A DNA stretch of 64,000 nt, taken from the NCBI GenBank assembly GCA_022606425.2, contig JAHDVF020000501.1, forward strand, positions 124,001 through 188,000. Reading direction: 5' to 3'. Every line of letters begins with the position of its first letter. Position 1 is the first letter of the stretch. Under the pieces are notes generated by a model that saw nothing but the letters and a program-made list of their open reading frames with translations, was not told the origin of the DNA and made no database searches. This document shows, piece by piece, positions 10,651 to 21,745 of this stretch. The translations under genes were made by a program, and so were the position numbers. Source of the DNA: Lepidostoma basale (lineage: Eukaryota; Arthropoda; Insecta; Trichoptera; Lepidostomatidae).

Positions 10651-11042
10651 AACAAAATAAAAATTATTTAACACATAATGTTCTTTTTAGAAGGTGCACA
10701 TGTTGTCAGCTGGACGATCTGGACTTTTATGTTTATTTAATTTATATTCCACGTATCCACCGTTTTTTTTTAAATGAGCTGTAATTAGGCACTAAAAACA
10801 ATCCAACGCCAGCAAGAACTTAAAAATATGAATGAACAAATTATTCAAATTGTCATTGGAACAAATTAAAAAATTATTTTTATACCTGTCCAAATTCTTT
10901 ATATAAACGAAAAACCTTATAGAATTTTGACATCATAACAGTACAAACGTATTACGTGTCCACAAATTACTACTATAAAGTGCAGCAACAATCAAATTGA
11001 CCAAAATAATTCACTATATAATTACTTTTAAAAATATATATA
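10651..11042. other. AT-rich unassigned sequence
   Basis: No repeat family or coding region recognised. Confidence 0.4.
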
Positions 11043-11480
11043 TTAACAGTTGAAAAACGTTGTAGGAATGTTATAATTTATAATGATCTTGTACCAAGAG
11101 ATTCCAGTAAAAAAGTTAAATTTCTTAGAATAAAAGAATGCTAAATAATGCGGTGTACTATTATTTAATTCAACATTTTGAATGTATACAAATACTTGTA
11201 GGCGAATACTGGATTTTACCCATTGCGGGTTATCATTTTTAAGGATTAATTGTATATCAATAGAGACGAAGATGCAAATTGGAAACAGAATATGGTGGTC
11301 GAGGCGTTTACAGGACTCATGACCTGTCATTGTTTGGGTTAAGCGTACGCTTTATGTAATACAACATTCCCCATTCCGCCCTTCTTACGACCACCACATT
11401 TGACAAATTTTTGGAAAATGTATATATGCTACAATGTTGGGAAACACTTCACATTTTTAGTTCAATCTGCACTAGCGCCA
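11043..11480 (+). repeat. Unnamed interspersed repeat G, single-arm copy
   Basis: Contains GGATTAATTGTATATCAATA, GAGACGAAGATG, ACAGAATATGGTGGTCGAGG and GGGTTAAGCGTACGCTTTAT. An inverted copy is at 20985-21290 and a palindromic version at 39374-39606. It ends near a CTAGCGCCATCTATTATG block. The transposon class is unknown. Confidence 0.65.
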
Positions 11481-12606
11481 TCTATTATGATTGGATATAA
11501 GTTATTTAATTATTTATTTTTCTTTGCGCCGTTTTGGAAAGTAAATTTTGGCTCTATAGTAAAATACTGACCGAACAGTGTAGTATTTGGCTGTGTCTGT
11601 TAACGTCTCTATTCTCTTATTTAATATTAACAGAAATATTATTATATCAATGGACCTGCACCGTTTAGAGCACGATTGTAAAAACTTACTTTATTAGCTT
11701 TGCTAGAATTGCAATACTGTTGGAATTGATTTCCACTAATCGGAGTAAACATTGCCTTTCTGTTGGAATGATTGCCACGCAGAAGTCCGAAATGTACGCT
11801 GGCGCTCTCTGGTGTCAAGTCTGATACACTGTCAAATACAATTTGTATTTTTCTCGATCCATCCTCTCTACTTACCTCTGTGGTGTTCGTAAAAAAAATA
11901 TTTAAGGCAATTTAGGATTTCCGTGCACTAGGACAGGCACCCCGTGTGGGAGTGTCTTTATATAATTTGATTTCGTTATTAATAGGAAGTTTGCTCAATT
12001 TTGGCGTGACCCTTAACGAAATCTTCTGGCGGCCGTGAAATTAGGATAAATTGATCTTAAGGCTCCAGCGAAATCTTCCGAAGTATTATAGAAAAGAAAG
12101 CGTTTTTAGAATACTAAGCAGTAAACATACAGCGAAATTTATCGTAAGTGAATTTTCTTTAGATCATAATATATTTAATTGTATTTTTTTATTTTATTCA
12201 TTATAAATATAAAATCAATGTTTTTCCGTTATTGAGATAATTTTTTTCGGATTATTTCGTTATCAAAATACCTACAACACATTAAGAGAAAAATAAACTA
12301 TAAATATAAAACAGAGTATTTAAAATCATGATGATCGAAATTTACAATTTACCATGCGTTTCTAAAAAAAACGTCTTTAAACAATTGTAAAAATATTGTA
12401 ATAATAGATTTTAGAAACCTTTTTTGAATTTGAAAAGTTTACAAAAAATTATCACAGAAAAACAACAAATTTTGATGTTTAAACATATGTATGAAATAGG
12501 TAGGTATCTACTCGACGTAAATATATTGTCCTCTTTGGTGATGTATTATTTTTTTTACATATATTGTAACATAAAAGAAACTTTTATTATAAGGTTTTAC
12601 AAATTA
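11481..12606. other. Unassigned sequence, no gene seen
   Basis: 11640-12080 is of mixed composition and unique within the window. 12080-12600 is AT-rich. The longest frames lack any domain signal. Confidence 0.4.
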
Positions 12607-12617
12607 TATAATATTTA

Positions 12618-13023
12618 TAGTCCACAATGGTGTTCTTGTACCGACCCTTATATATGGAAGCGAAGCATGGAACTGGCATAAGAAGGATGAAAGTAGAATA
12701 AATGCAGTAGAAATGATGAATGAATGAAGAAATGCAGTAGAAATTATTAATGAATGAAGAAATAATGGTAATAAAAAGTATATGTTAACGATGTAAATGG
12801 AACTAGAAATAGAAGAAGAACGAGGAAAACGTGGCACGATCAAATAAACCAAATATTGAATGTCGGCCACGTGAGGAGTCAGAGAAATCGACGCGCGTGC
12901 ATGACATGATGTAGGTATGAATGGTGAGGAAGCGAGAGAAATATGTCGGGAAAGAAAAGTGTGGCAGTCCATTATATCTGCCTACCTCTTCGGGGAGACG
13001 GCGTGATGGTTAGTTAGTTAGTT
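12618..13023 (+). mobile_element. TTAG-tailed LINE, 5'-truncated copy with target duplication
   Basis: It starts at GTCCACAATGGTGTTCTTGT (HNGVLVPTLIYGSEAW) and carries an internal deletion after INAVEM, so the frame is broken. It ends GATGGTTAGTTAGTTAG. TATAATATTTA at 12607-12617 and 13024-13034 is an 11-bp target-site duplication. Confidence 0.88.
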
Positions 13024-13306
13024 TATAATATTTAACTATGAAATGAATAACAAAATTTTATTATCTTGAATAAGTTCGATCACGAGTGAAACTAGTCGGT
13101 CCAGTATGTAATTCTCGACTTAGAAAAACAATCGTCCTATTAACAAATATTATACTCGTACACAATATTGTGTAAGAAAGTTTTTTTATTTTGCAATCGT
13201 ACTTAAATTAATGTAAACCATACTACAAAATAATTATCTCTACTAAAAAAAATTAAGAGTTGAGTCAGATAGCCGAGACAGTTTATCCAATATCGGGTCA
13301 ATTCGA

Positions 13307-13375
13307 GGGGGCGGAGTGGGGGCGGTTTCAGGCAGTTTCGGGCGCTAGGGGGCGTGGTTGGACGGCGGGGGGCGG
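13307..13375 (+). promoter_or_regulatory. Cluster of four GC boxes (Sp/KLF-type sites) in a GC-rich island
   Basis: GGGGGCGG at 13307-13314 and 13318-13325, GGGGGCGTGG at 13348-13357 and GGGGGGCGG at 13367-13375, inside an island (13290-13475) that is far more GC-rich than its flanks and matches no repeat here. The Sp8 fingers read this kind of site, and the cluster is about 5.7 kb upstream of the Sp8 exon. Autoregulation is an inference. Confidence 0.45.
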
Positions 13376-13608
13376 CCGAGACCGACGGGTCACCGAAGGG
13401 CGACTCGGTAGTGCCCGGAAACGGTGAGATCTTACTTCCCACCCGCCCCCACTCGGCTGGACCGGATGTTGACAATAATACATAAGGACTCGTGAAGAAT
13501 TTATGATTTTTTTAAAAATAAAGTGAGGAATAAAACTTATAGAAAACAGACGTTTTTTTTAGAATTAATTAATATGCATCATTATTCAAGAAACAGTATA
13601 TTATCTTT

Positions 13609-13738
13609 ACTAACTAACTAACTAACTCTCACGCTGTCTCCCCGGAGGTAGGCAGAAATAATAAATCGCTACACTGTTCTGTCCTGATATACTTCTCTCG
13701 CTTCCTCTACATTCATACATCGTGTTATGCTTTACAGA
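13609..13738 (-). mobile_element. TTAG-tailed LINE, 3' end fragment
   Basis: CTAACTAACTAACTAACT followed by the reverse complement of the family end (ACGCTGTCTCCCCGGAGGTA). It is truncated at about 13738. Confidence 0.8.
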
Positions 13739-13744
13739 TATGGG

Positions 13745-14105
13745 AATAAATGTTTCCTAAGTAAAATTATTTTTCTGTCCAGTGTTTTCATTTCATTTAT
13801 TTGTTTTAAACATATCTAAAGCATTACAGAATTTTTTTTCCAATACACTAAAGATACAAATTAGAGATACACAATAATAAGTAATACATAATAGATTACT
13901 AAAAAGAGCGAGAAACTTAAGATGCATGACAAATTAATAAAATAAATATACCAAATAATTATAATAAAGACAGTACTTCCCTCAGATGAGCCAAACTATC
14001 ACAAAATATGTCAAACTCCGAGGTGATACGATTAAGCAAAGATATTGCTCTACCTATCGGCATAACCATTGACAGGTTGGTTCTGCATCGTGGGAGTCTT
14101 TTTTT
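13745..14105 (-). mobile_element. FADD LINE, 3' end fragment
   Basis: Reading leftward it matches the last codons of the ORF at 52698-53620 (CGATGCAGAACCAACCTGTC, then ATCACCTCGGAGTTTGACAT and CTATGAT.GTTTGGCTCATC) and its AT-rich 3' end with an ATGAAATGAAA tail. No intact frame. Confidence 0.75.
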
Positions 14106-14635
14106 TGTTTTCTATTATATTTTGTTAATACATTGAGATAGTAAATAGCTATCTTTTGATATTAATATCCAAGTAGGAATTAATAAGAATAAAATCTCAT
14201 TTAGAAGATCAAACAAGTCCAATTTAGCGGTCACCTGCGTTATTGGGTGAGATTTTAAAAGCCCCTTCGAATCGCCGGCAGGGAACAAAAAATAATCGAT
14301 TCATAGCAGCATCCGGACAAAGGAACCGCTCAGTTCAAATACAGAAGTCCTTTACACATTAATATAATAAGGGATGACTGGCAGAACGGGCAGCGGCCGC
14401 GGGCGCGGGCTGGAGCCAAAGGTAAAACTGGCCAAGTGTCTGTTCAATAAATTAACGTTTTTTATTGTTAATTTATGCATCAACCTTCTCACTAAATGAA
14501 AATAATAAGGCAAGCTAATGGTACTAAAAATTAATTCTGTGAATGATTTTTTTCCTTGTGTCTACCCGTGTTTTATGCATCTGATAGAAGTGATGAAACT
14601 AATACGTATTTCTGGCAGAAAATACAAGTTTTTAC
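14106..14635. other. Unassigned; GC-richer unique island at 14220-14440
   Basis: The island contains GGCAGCGGCCGCGGGCGCGG and matches no repeat family in the window. No coding signal. A candidate conserved non-coding element. Confidence 0.35.
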
Positions 14636-14796
14636 TGTTTCTTGAACAATGATGTAAAACTCCATATTAAATACTTAATACGAATGAAAATGTCAGTTTT
14701 CTAGAAGTTTTATTAAGGGTGAAACATGTCGTTCCCATAAAATATAATAAAACTTCTAGAAAACTGACGTTTACATTCGTATTAACAAGTTTTTTT
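14636..14796. repeat. FB-A foldback, centre shortened
   Basis: Arms AATACGAATGAAAATGTCAG and CTGACGTTTACATTCGTATT, with TTTTCTAGAAGTTTTATT inside each. The centre retains GTGAAACATGTCGTTCCC but has lost most of one inner arm. Confidence 0.78.
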
Positions 14797-14827
14797 GTAA
14801 TTCCATGCATTGTGCAATACAAATATT

Positions 14828-15020
14828 TATTGTTAATTGAATAATCATGCAAAACTTTAAATTAATAAATTGTACGTTTTCTTGAAGTTTATTAAGTTTT
14901 TTGGGGAGTATAATATATAACATATTTTACATTATTAATATGTCATCCAATGACATTTGATAATAATATAGCAAGGCAGAACATGTTCCCATAAAATATA
15001 TTATAGATACGTTTTCTGTT
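14828..15020. repeat. FB-A foldback, diverged copy
   Basis: Outer arm GCAAAACTTTAAATTAATAA, centre GACATTTGATAATAATATAG and CAGAACATGTTCCCATAAAA. It lies back to back with the previous copy. Confidence 0.6.
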
Positions 15021-15061
15021 TTCAAGTGTACTATTTTATGTGTCCAACTTTTTTTCTGAAA

Positions 15062-15172
15062 TATTATAATAATAATAATAATATGCTAACTTCTAAAGCG
15101 CCGTTTTTGTGATGTAATCACCTCAAGAGCGCATTAAGACGTGTTTTAAATCTAAATATCTAAATGTATAGT
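15062..15172 (-). mobile_element. L2/CR1-type LINE, 3' end only
   Basis: Nearly identical (reverse complement) to the 3' UTR of the intact LINE at 46.5-50.0 kb: CACGTCTTAATGCGC, GAGGTGATTACATCACAAAA, ACGGCGCTTT.AAAGTTAGC and an ATT-repeat tail. About 110 bp, typical of a severely 5'-truncated insertion. Confidence 0.85.
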
Positions 15173-15535
15173 AGAACAAAGTAAACATAAATGTTTAAAT
15201 TGGGTATATACGCTTAAATTTAAAAACATAAGTTCTTAAATTTGAAAGATGAAAAAAGCTTGTTTAAGGTTTGGGTACGTTTTGGGTACGAACTGTTGAG
15301 ATAAAATTTTCCTGGTTTCTGGGGAAAAATGTAAAGTCTATCGTTTTACTTGGAAAATCAATCGAATTGGTAATTTGTTGGCTCTTGTGTTTTGTTCCAA
15401 CCGACGGATGTAATAACTCAAAATAATCTGCTGATTGGCTGTGAGCTCGTAAATCAGTTAGGGCCGGTGAAGTGCAAGGGCTGCTCATGGCGGAATCAAG
15501 CGAAAATGTTTACATATTGGATAACAATTTAATAA
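15173..15535. other. Unassigned sequence
   Basis: A 74-codon open frame on the minus strand has no recognisable domain. No repeat family recognised. Confidence 0.4.
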
Positions 15536-16110
15536 AAAAATAAAATCAAATCAAATCTGTTTATTTCATCAATAGACATTACAAAATCAAGGGTTAAGGC
15601 ATCTATTGAGAACAGGTAAAATAATATATTGTTCTCGTATATACGAGCTCCATTCTTTACGGCTGCCAAATCGACACTGAGTGTCGCAGCGAGTTCGGCT
15701 GGGTGGGGATGTGGAGGGGCAAGACCAAGGTACGATTTAGTGTTGCCGTATCGCACGCAACAGCGATCCACGCGCCGTGGCAAACAGGGAAACTTATTTT
15801 ACGGACAACCCTCGTAGAAGTAGTAGTAGTAGTAGTAGTAGTATACTACCAGAAACGCATAATAGATGGTTCGACGTGAGGAAGACAAGATACTCTCCAA
15901 AATCAAGAGTATTTGTCTTCTGAACATACTTTCACTAATATGAAAGACCTCGATCACCTAGGAGATCCCGTTCAGCAGATTAATTGCTCTTCCCACCGGT
16001 GTCACCAGAGGCAGGTTGGTTCAGGCGGCCAGTATGTAAAACAATCTATACTGTCGCTGTCGGAGATAGGTATCTATCAGGGACAAAAAGTGAGAGTTAT
16101 CAATTCAGGG
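15536..16110 (-). mobile_element. FADD LINE variant with GATTT tail, interrupted
   Basis: Reading leftward from 16110: CTGATAGATACCTATCTCCG, CCAACCTGCCTCTGGTGACA, GGTGGGAAGAGCAATTAATC, ATGTTCAGAAGACAAATACT, then after an insertion TTACCTGTTCTCAATAGATG and a GATTTGATTT tail. It matches the copies at 42519-42868 and 62053-62496. 15650-15842 is a later insertion. Confidence 0.78.
15650..15842 (+). mobile_element. Unknown insertion ending in a GTA repeat tail
   Basis: About 165 bp of unique GC-richer sequence (GAGCTCCATTCTTTACGGCT...) followed by eight TAG/GTA units at 15818-15842. It splits a FADD LINE variant. The 3' microsatellite tail suggests a 5'-truncated retroelement of a family not otherwise seen here. 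The open frame (15629-15817) shows no domain I recognise. Confidence 0.5.
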
Positions 16111-16139
16111 GTTTGTCCGCAGCTATATTATATACTTTG

Positions 16140-17040
16140 ATCGACATGAAGTCACTAGTAACTATAAAAACACCAATTTATATATGAAGTTCATTTGGCA
16201 TCATGATCGACCCACCGTCTCGTAAAAAATGCATCGAAAGTTTTTTTTTTAATGTCGTCTTCTTCTTTCTGTGTCCTGTCAGGTCTCCTCAACGACTATT
16301 ACCCTTGTTAGTGATGAAAATGGGAAAAATATCCAGAGTGGTATCCCCTTGCCTTCTCTGAAGGATTTTCTGTCGGGGTTATCTTCCCTTAGCTGGGTGT
16401 ATTAATTTTTTGGCGCTGGAAGCTCGCCATTCGTCCTCTCTCTGTCTGCTATGGCACTATGGCACTTACTTTATAAAAAACAAAAACTACAATAAACCTA
16501 AATTTGAAAATTGTAAATGAAATCGATTGGCAATCAAGTTTTTAACACGATATAAGTATAGTAATTGAATAAATATAAACACTTATTTAGATTTGAATAT
16601 TTTTTTGAAAACGATGTAAATATTTTTACAACACACACTTTTGTCAAAAAAAGTGTTGTGAAAATACATTGCAAAAATAAATTAATCATTTAATCTTCTC
16701 TTGTGGGATTATAAGCTACAAGGAGCATATTAGGTTAATAGATTCGCCAACCCTGCATTAGCACCATCGCCTTTCTCACGGCCGTTCTTACACCGGCGAG
16801 TATCGCCCGAGGGGTTTATTAATATTCAAAGCTACCGGTCTCCGTTTAATATGTTTTGGTTAGACTCTAAAATTGTGTAACGCTCACATTGTCCTTTCAC
16901 GGGCCTGCCTCCCGCCCCCGCCCTTGGCCCCCGCCTACCCTGTCCACCCGAGACCCGAATCAAACGGGTCACTTTAACACTTTCATGGTGCTGTACACAT
17001 ATTTTTATATTTACAAGCGTAAATACATAGGTTTTATCTT
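16140..17040. other. Unassigned, possibly a LINE fragment at 16250-16480 (minus)
   Basis: 16250-16480 reads leftward into a GAAGAAGACGAC tail like the RTE-like ends, but its protein is not recognisable. The rest is unique; 16740-16960 is GC-richer. Confidence 0.35.
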
Positions 17041-17345
17041 CTTCTTTGATGGCCCTACAGCCCATATCGAGCCTTAGCCTCCAGTATTCTTCGCCTCCAA
17101 CTCCTCCTGTCCTCCGCTTCGACCCTCCAATCTGACACTCGTAACAATTTCATCCCCCCATCGAAGCCTTGGTCGTCCAATTGGTCTTCTACCACCTGGG
17201 TGCCACTCCAGCAAACTTTTTGGGGTTCGCAATGACGGCATCCTCTGCACGTGTCAGGCCCATCTCAGTCTATTCAGTCTAGAGACTGGGAGCTTTGTAA
17301 ATATGGTAGGTACAGCTCGTCATTATGCCACACTCTCCAGCCTTC
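17041..17345 (-). mobile_element. RTE-like LINE, C-terminal fragment
   Basis: Reading leftward with frameshifts it gives WAGHV-like, RTPKKVLEWHPGGRRPIGRP, RWGDEIVTSVRLEGRSGGQE and a Leu/Trp-rich end followed by GAAGAAGA. This is the usual C-terminal pattern of RTE-like reverse transcriptases. Confidence 0.65.
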
Positions 17346-18629
17346 ACCGTCATTCACAGGTCCCAGGATTCTATCTAGACACTAAAATATATTATTCTTT
17401 TCATTACTGTAGACCTATGCGGTCTATTCTCAGAGAGTTGCTCCTCCCTTTGGGTGGATTCCTAGCTGCCCTATATTTCAGGAGGTCCACCACGAGGATG
17501 AGTCCCGTGAGTCTGTCTATGTAAAATCTATGTATATGTCGTGTGGGGGGTCTCTCTCTCTCTCTCTCTAATTCTTCTATCTTCACGAGGTTTCTACTCC
17601 ACTACCCCTCACATCCATCTTTGGTCTACCAAATTTAATTAATTTCTATCAATAATTCAGAATTTCAATGCAATAAATTAATTGAAAAAAATGTTTCGCT
17701 TTACAGGTTTGATTAAACTAGCGTGTAGGTTTTACATTAAACATATATTTACATATTATATATATCTATCGACCCACTCGATTATTATAATATTATGTAG
17801 ATATTTTAATGCATTGAAACGTGTATGTATGAATATAAACTAATTGTTTCAACAAGAGAGAAAATACATAAGAAGTTTAACTAATGTAGTATAAAGATAC
17901 TGGTTTTTTAATAGTATGCTTTGAGTATATTTATTTAATGGGTGCCAATCGCGCGTTGCATGAGCAATTTGTCAAAAATTTTACAAGGCAAAAACTAAAC
18001 GAGATTCCCGTACTGTATTTTCGATACTCGAAATATATCCGGACATCAACGTGTTCGGACCCTTGAATACATACATATTTTAGGGGAACACACATAATTA
18101 ATCTCGTCTTAAAAGAGTAGATTAATTATGCAGACCGGCCCCAAAGTGTTATTTATCGATGTTTCTCTCCCAGGGTTGTCCGGAGCTATTGATGACTGAG
18201 CCTTCTCACTCGCACATTCCATTATCAGGGCAGAGATTTATGTGACAATCAATTAAATCCTAGTTTTTTTTTTCCGGCTACTGTTTGAAATCGGACACTA
18301 TTTAGCATTTTTACGCCGTTCGTCTAAGACGCGTTGTGATCTCCGCGTGGGAGCGAATAAAATAAGAGCGTAATACAGTGTCTCCTATGATTTGTGTGCA
18401 CACAGAAGCTGGACTCTAATCTCAATTAATTGTATATTCTTATATTATGCTGCCTACCTGCGTGTAGTGCTTTATTACACGTAACACGAAATACTCAAAT
18501 CAATTTGTAAATTGATTCTGACGGTATTTACTGGGTACCTACTCGATCGTTTTGAATTTAGAAATTCTGTTGCTCGTTTATCATGTATTGCCAGTGACAA
18601 ATAATTACACGTAGGGTTTTTAACACACA
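17346..18629. other. Unassigned sequence with a candidate conserved island at 18000-18380
   Basis: A TC dinucleotide run lies near 17553-17570. 17620-17990 is AT-rich. The 18000-18380 block is unique, mixed in composition, holds two ATTAAT/TAATTA-rich homeodomain-like sites and has no coding frame. Confidence 0.35.
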
Positions 18630-18638
18630 TTGAATATA

Positions 18639-19142
18639 GGTACCTATCCAAAAAATCTAGAATGGCAGTGCACAATGGTGTTCTTCTACCCTTATCTATG
18701 GAAGCGAAGCATGAAACTGGCAAAAGAAGGATGAAAGTAGAATAAATGCAGTAAAAATGCGATCTCTTAGACGAATGCGTAAATACGCTGTGTATGTGAT
18801 GATGTTATGAACAAAGGATCATTAAGATGGTTTGGACACATGGAATGAATGAATGAAAAAATAATGGTAAAAAATATATATATTAACGATGTAAATGGAA
18901 CCAGAAAACGTGGCATCATCATCATCATCATTCCATCGAGGAAAAAGTGGCACGATCAAATATAATAAATCAAATATTGAATGTCGGCCACGTGAGAAAT
19001 CAGAGAAATCGACGCGCGTGCATGATACGATGTATGAATGTTGAGGAATCGAGAGAAATATGCCAGGAAAGAAAAGTGTGACAGTCCATTCTTTCTGCCT
19101 ACCCCTTCGGGGAGACGGCGTGATGGTTAGTTAGTTAGTTAG
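18639..19142 (+). mobile_element. TTAG-tailed LINE, 5'-truncated copy with target duplication
   Basis: It begins in ACCTATCCAAAAAATCTAGA, has several small deletions and an ATC repeat near 18917, and ends in four TTAG units. TTGAATATA at 18630-18638 and 19143-19151 is a 9-bp target-site duplication. Confidence 0.87.
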
Positions 19143-19159
19143 TTGAATATACCTATCTT

Positions 19160-19411
19160 ACCAGTGGCGGTACTCCCATAGAAGCCCAGAAGCCCGGCTT
19201 GCGAAAGAAATTTTGAATCAAAATCCCCAGATCTAAGTAGTCGTGCCCCCGCATAAATCAACAACCACCAAATCACCGTCCAACAATGTTCCCATCAGAC
19301 GTAAGAGGAATAGCCACAAGAGCTGAACCTCTGTAAGCCAGAAGAGGTTTTGATTCAAAATTTCTTACGTAAGCCGGGCTTCTGAGCTTCTATGGGAGTA
19401 CCGCCACTGCT
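19160..19411. mobile_element. hAT-like foldback (CAGTGGCGG ends) containing Jockey 3' sequence
   Basis: Terminal inverted repeats start CAGTGGCGGTACTCCCATAG and run about 60 bp each. The middle (about 19242-19350) matches the 3' end of the Jockey-type fragment at 50480-50980: AATGTTCCCATCAGACGTAA and AGAGCTGAACCTCTGTAAGC. CAGTGGCG ends are common in hAT elements; no transposase is present and no clean 8-bp duplication was found. Confidence 0.68.
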
Positions 19412-19801
19412 ACCTATGTACATAAAATTAACCTATCTATAATATAATGAAAAAATTGTAACTGAATTTTTTCTATATATGCGCCATCACCATCATCAAT
19501 AAATCAATAAATTTTCCGTAAAAATGTGGTCTCTACATTCTCTCTACATCCAAAGAAAAAAAACAATTTAGTTGTATAAGGAAAAAGGAATATAAGATAA
19601 ATATTCAAATATGTTCTGCAAATGCAGTCTGCTACGTTGTAAACCATTTTTTTGAACTGCATATGTAGTCAGCTGCGCTATAGGGGTTAATCCGACTAAA
19701 GTCAGTCGTCGCTGGCAAAGAGTTCATTGTACATAACCGTTTTTGAAGAGCTTTTTATTCTCCCCTAATAGGCAACTCTCGAACGATCTATCTAAGGTTT
19801 T
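19412..19801. other. AT-rich unassigned sequence
   Basis: No gene or known repeat recognised. Confidence 0.4.
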
Positions 19802-19962
19802 ACGGCGATGGCAGTGTGATTATCACACTGTCTATGGTCTGGTGTAGAATTCACGTGACAATAAAATGGCGATAGATTAGATACCTACCAATCACATTTC
19901 ATGAGAATTGATAGCTAAAAAGTAGTATACAGTAAGTGGGTTCAAATAACCTGATGTATACA
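19802..19962 (+). mobile_element. SINE-1, head-truncated copy
   Basis: It starts in ACGGCGATGGCAGTGTGATT, keeps the CAGTGTGA/TCACACTG hairpin and body, and ends with the family 3' hairpin (GTATACAGTAAGTGGGTTCA, then TGATGTATAC). Confidence 0.78.
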
Positions 19963-20821
19963 AATGTGGAAAGCAACGGGAAACCACCACATTAAAGGCC
20001 CAAGTGGCATCTTAAGAACCATCAAAAATACAATTTGCTGCAAACCAACGGGATAAAACATCACACAGACATACTGGAGATAGTTAAATTACTTTAAAAT
20101 TATAGTTAAATCGTACTTAATTAAAATCTTTGTAATGCATAACATGGAATCATTGTTATTATTATGTATATAAAAATACAACCATACCGATTCGGGTATG
20201 AATTTTATAGCTGATGCAAGGCCTCAGGGTGGTTTGAGATCATGCGCACCCTAAAAACTCACCCCTGGAGACAATGTATCCATGACAGCTGGCAGGGGTG
20301 GGGGAGGCGACCACGCCCCTCGCTCTGATTGGTGGAACACCCCCCAAGCTGCAGTATCGATTGTCACAATCTTAAACATCCCCCAAGTTCCCGTGCCATC
20401 CCCGACCGGGGAGAGATACCCTTCGACATAATTATAATCTGTGGTATAATTTTAGAATCAACTTTGTAGCGTGCTCCCTCTGCTGCCGCGTGTTTTATTA
20501 GAATTTATTTCATCCATAAAGCAGAAAGATACCAAATAGATTTAATGCGTTTTTATTATTATTAAGAATAGAGTTAAATTAATGAAACGTTACTACAAAG
20601 ACGTACAATTAAAAATATTATTTTTGTAAACTGTGTTTTCAATTTTGTTAAATTTATTAGATATTTATTTATTTATTTATTCAGTAAGGGCACCATACAG
20701 CCAAATCTGGTCAATTCTTTGGCATATAGATAGCAGTGACATCTCCAGGCGGCTTCTAACAATGCGCTAATGGCGATAGCCTTCACATTGTGTTAATAAA
20801 GTAGTTCTGCTAAATGCGATG
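19963..20821. other. Unassigned; GC-rich island at 20220-20480
   Basis: The island has a GC box (ACCACGCCCC near 20309) and an inverted CCAAT (TGATTGGTGG near 20328). It could be a promoter or enhancer but no exon is visible beside it. No coding frame. Confidence 0.35.
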
Positions 20822-20958
20822 AGGTTCGCAACCCATCACACCGCGTCTCCCGCGGGGCGAAAAGAGAAGGATAGAGTGCCGCATCAGTAAAAGTGTGACA
20901 GTCCATTCTTTCTGCCTACCCTTTCGGGGAGACGGCGTGATGGTTAGTTAGTTAGTTA
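20822..20958 (+). mobile_element. SINE-2, 5'-truncated copy
   Basis: It begins at GATGAGGTTCGCAACCCATC, runs through CCCGCGGGGCGAAAAGAGAA and ends with CTTTCGGGGAGACGGCGTGA and TTAG repeats. Confidence 0.82.
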
Positions 20959-20984
20959 GCTAAAAATTAATCTCCATAGATGGC

Positions 20985-21290
20985 GTTAGTGTGTGGATTA
21001 TATAGATTAATCTTAAAAAGATTAACATATGTAATCAAAATCTATTCAACATAGATGGCGAATTGAAACTGACATGTGAAGTTAAGCATAGATTTGTAAC
21101 ATATATACAACCTCCAAAAAATTTGTCTTACATGATCATAAAGAAATAGGTGGAATGGGGAATGTTGTAATTACATAAAGCGTGCGCTTAACCCAACCAA
21201 TGACAGGTCATAAGTCCTGTAAACACCTTGATCAACCATATTCAGTTTCCAGTTTTCATCTTCGTCCCTATTGAGATACAATTAAATTCC
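20985..21290 (-). repeat. Interspersed repeat G, inverted single-arm copy
   Basis: Reading leftward it matches 11043-11480 through TCTCAATAGGGACGAAGATG, GGTTGGGTTAAGCGCACGCT and the ATGGCGAA block. Confidence 0.65.
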
Positions 21291-21490
21291 ATATTAAATA
21301 ATTAATACGAATGTAAACGTCAGTTTTCTAGAAGTTTTATTATATTTTATGGGAATGACATGTTTCGCCCTTCTAAGGCAATATCAAAAATTTTACATTT
21401 GATAATGCATTAGATAGGCGAAATATGTCATTTCCATAAAATATAATAAAACTTCTAGAAAACTAACGTTTTCATTCGTATTATTTACTA
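21291..21490. repeat. FB-A foldback, near-complete
   Basis: Both arms are present (TTTTCTAGAAGTTTTATTAT and its complement) around GTTTCGCCCTTCTAAGGCAA and AATGCATTAGATAGGCGAAA. Confidence 0.85.
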
Positions 21491-21514
21491 AAATTGTCTA
21501 TTTATATATTGTTT

Positions 21515-21745
21515 CTTGAATTGTTTATTGTTTCTTGAACAATGATGAAAAACTCTATATTTAATAATTAATACGAATGAAAACGTCAGTTTTCTAGAAG
21601 TTTTATTATATTTTATGGGAATGACATGTTTCAATGGCATAACATTTGATAATGCCTTAGGAGGGCGAAACATGTCATTTCCATAAATATAATAAAACTT
21701 CTAGAAAACTGACGTTTTCATTCGTATTAATTACTAAAATTTTCG
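21515..21745. repeat. FB-A foldback, near-complete
   Basis: The outer left arm begins GTTTCTTGAACAATGATG. The right inner arm keeps the canonical core: TTTGATAATGCC (from 21645), a stem, GGCGAAACATGTC (to 21677). The left inner arm is shortened. Confidence 0.85.

Noticed and set aside
15818..15842. Simple TAG microsatellite as a stand-alone feature
   Set aside because: It is better read as the tail of the inserted element at 15650-15842.
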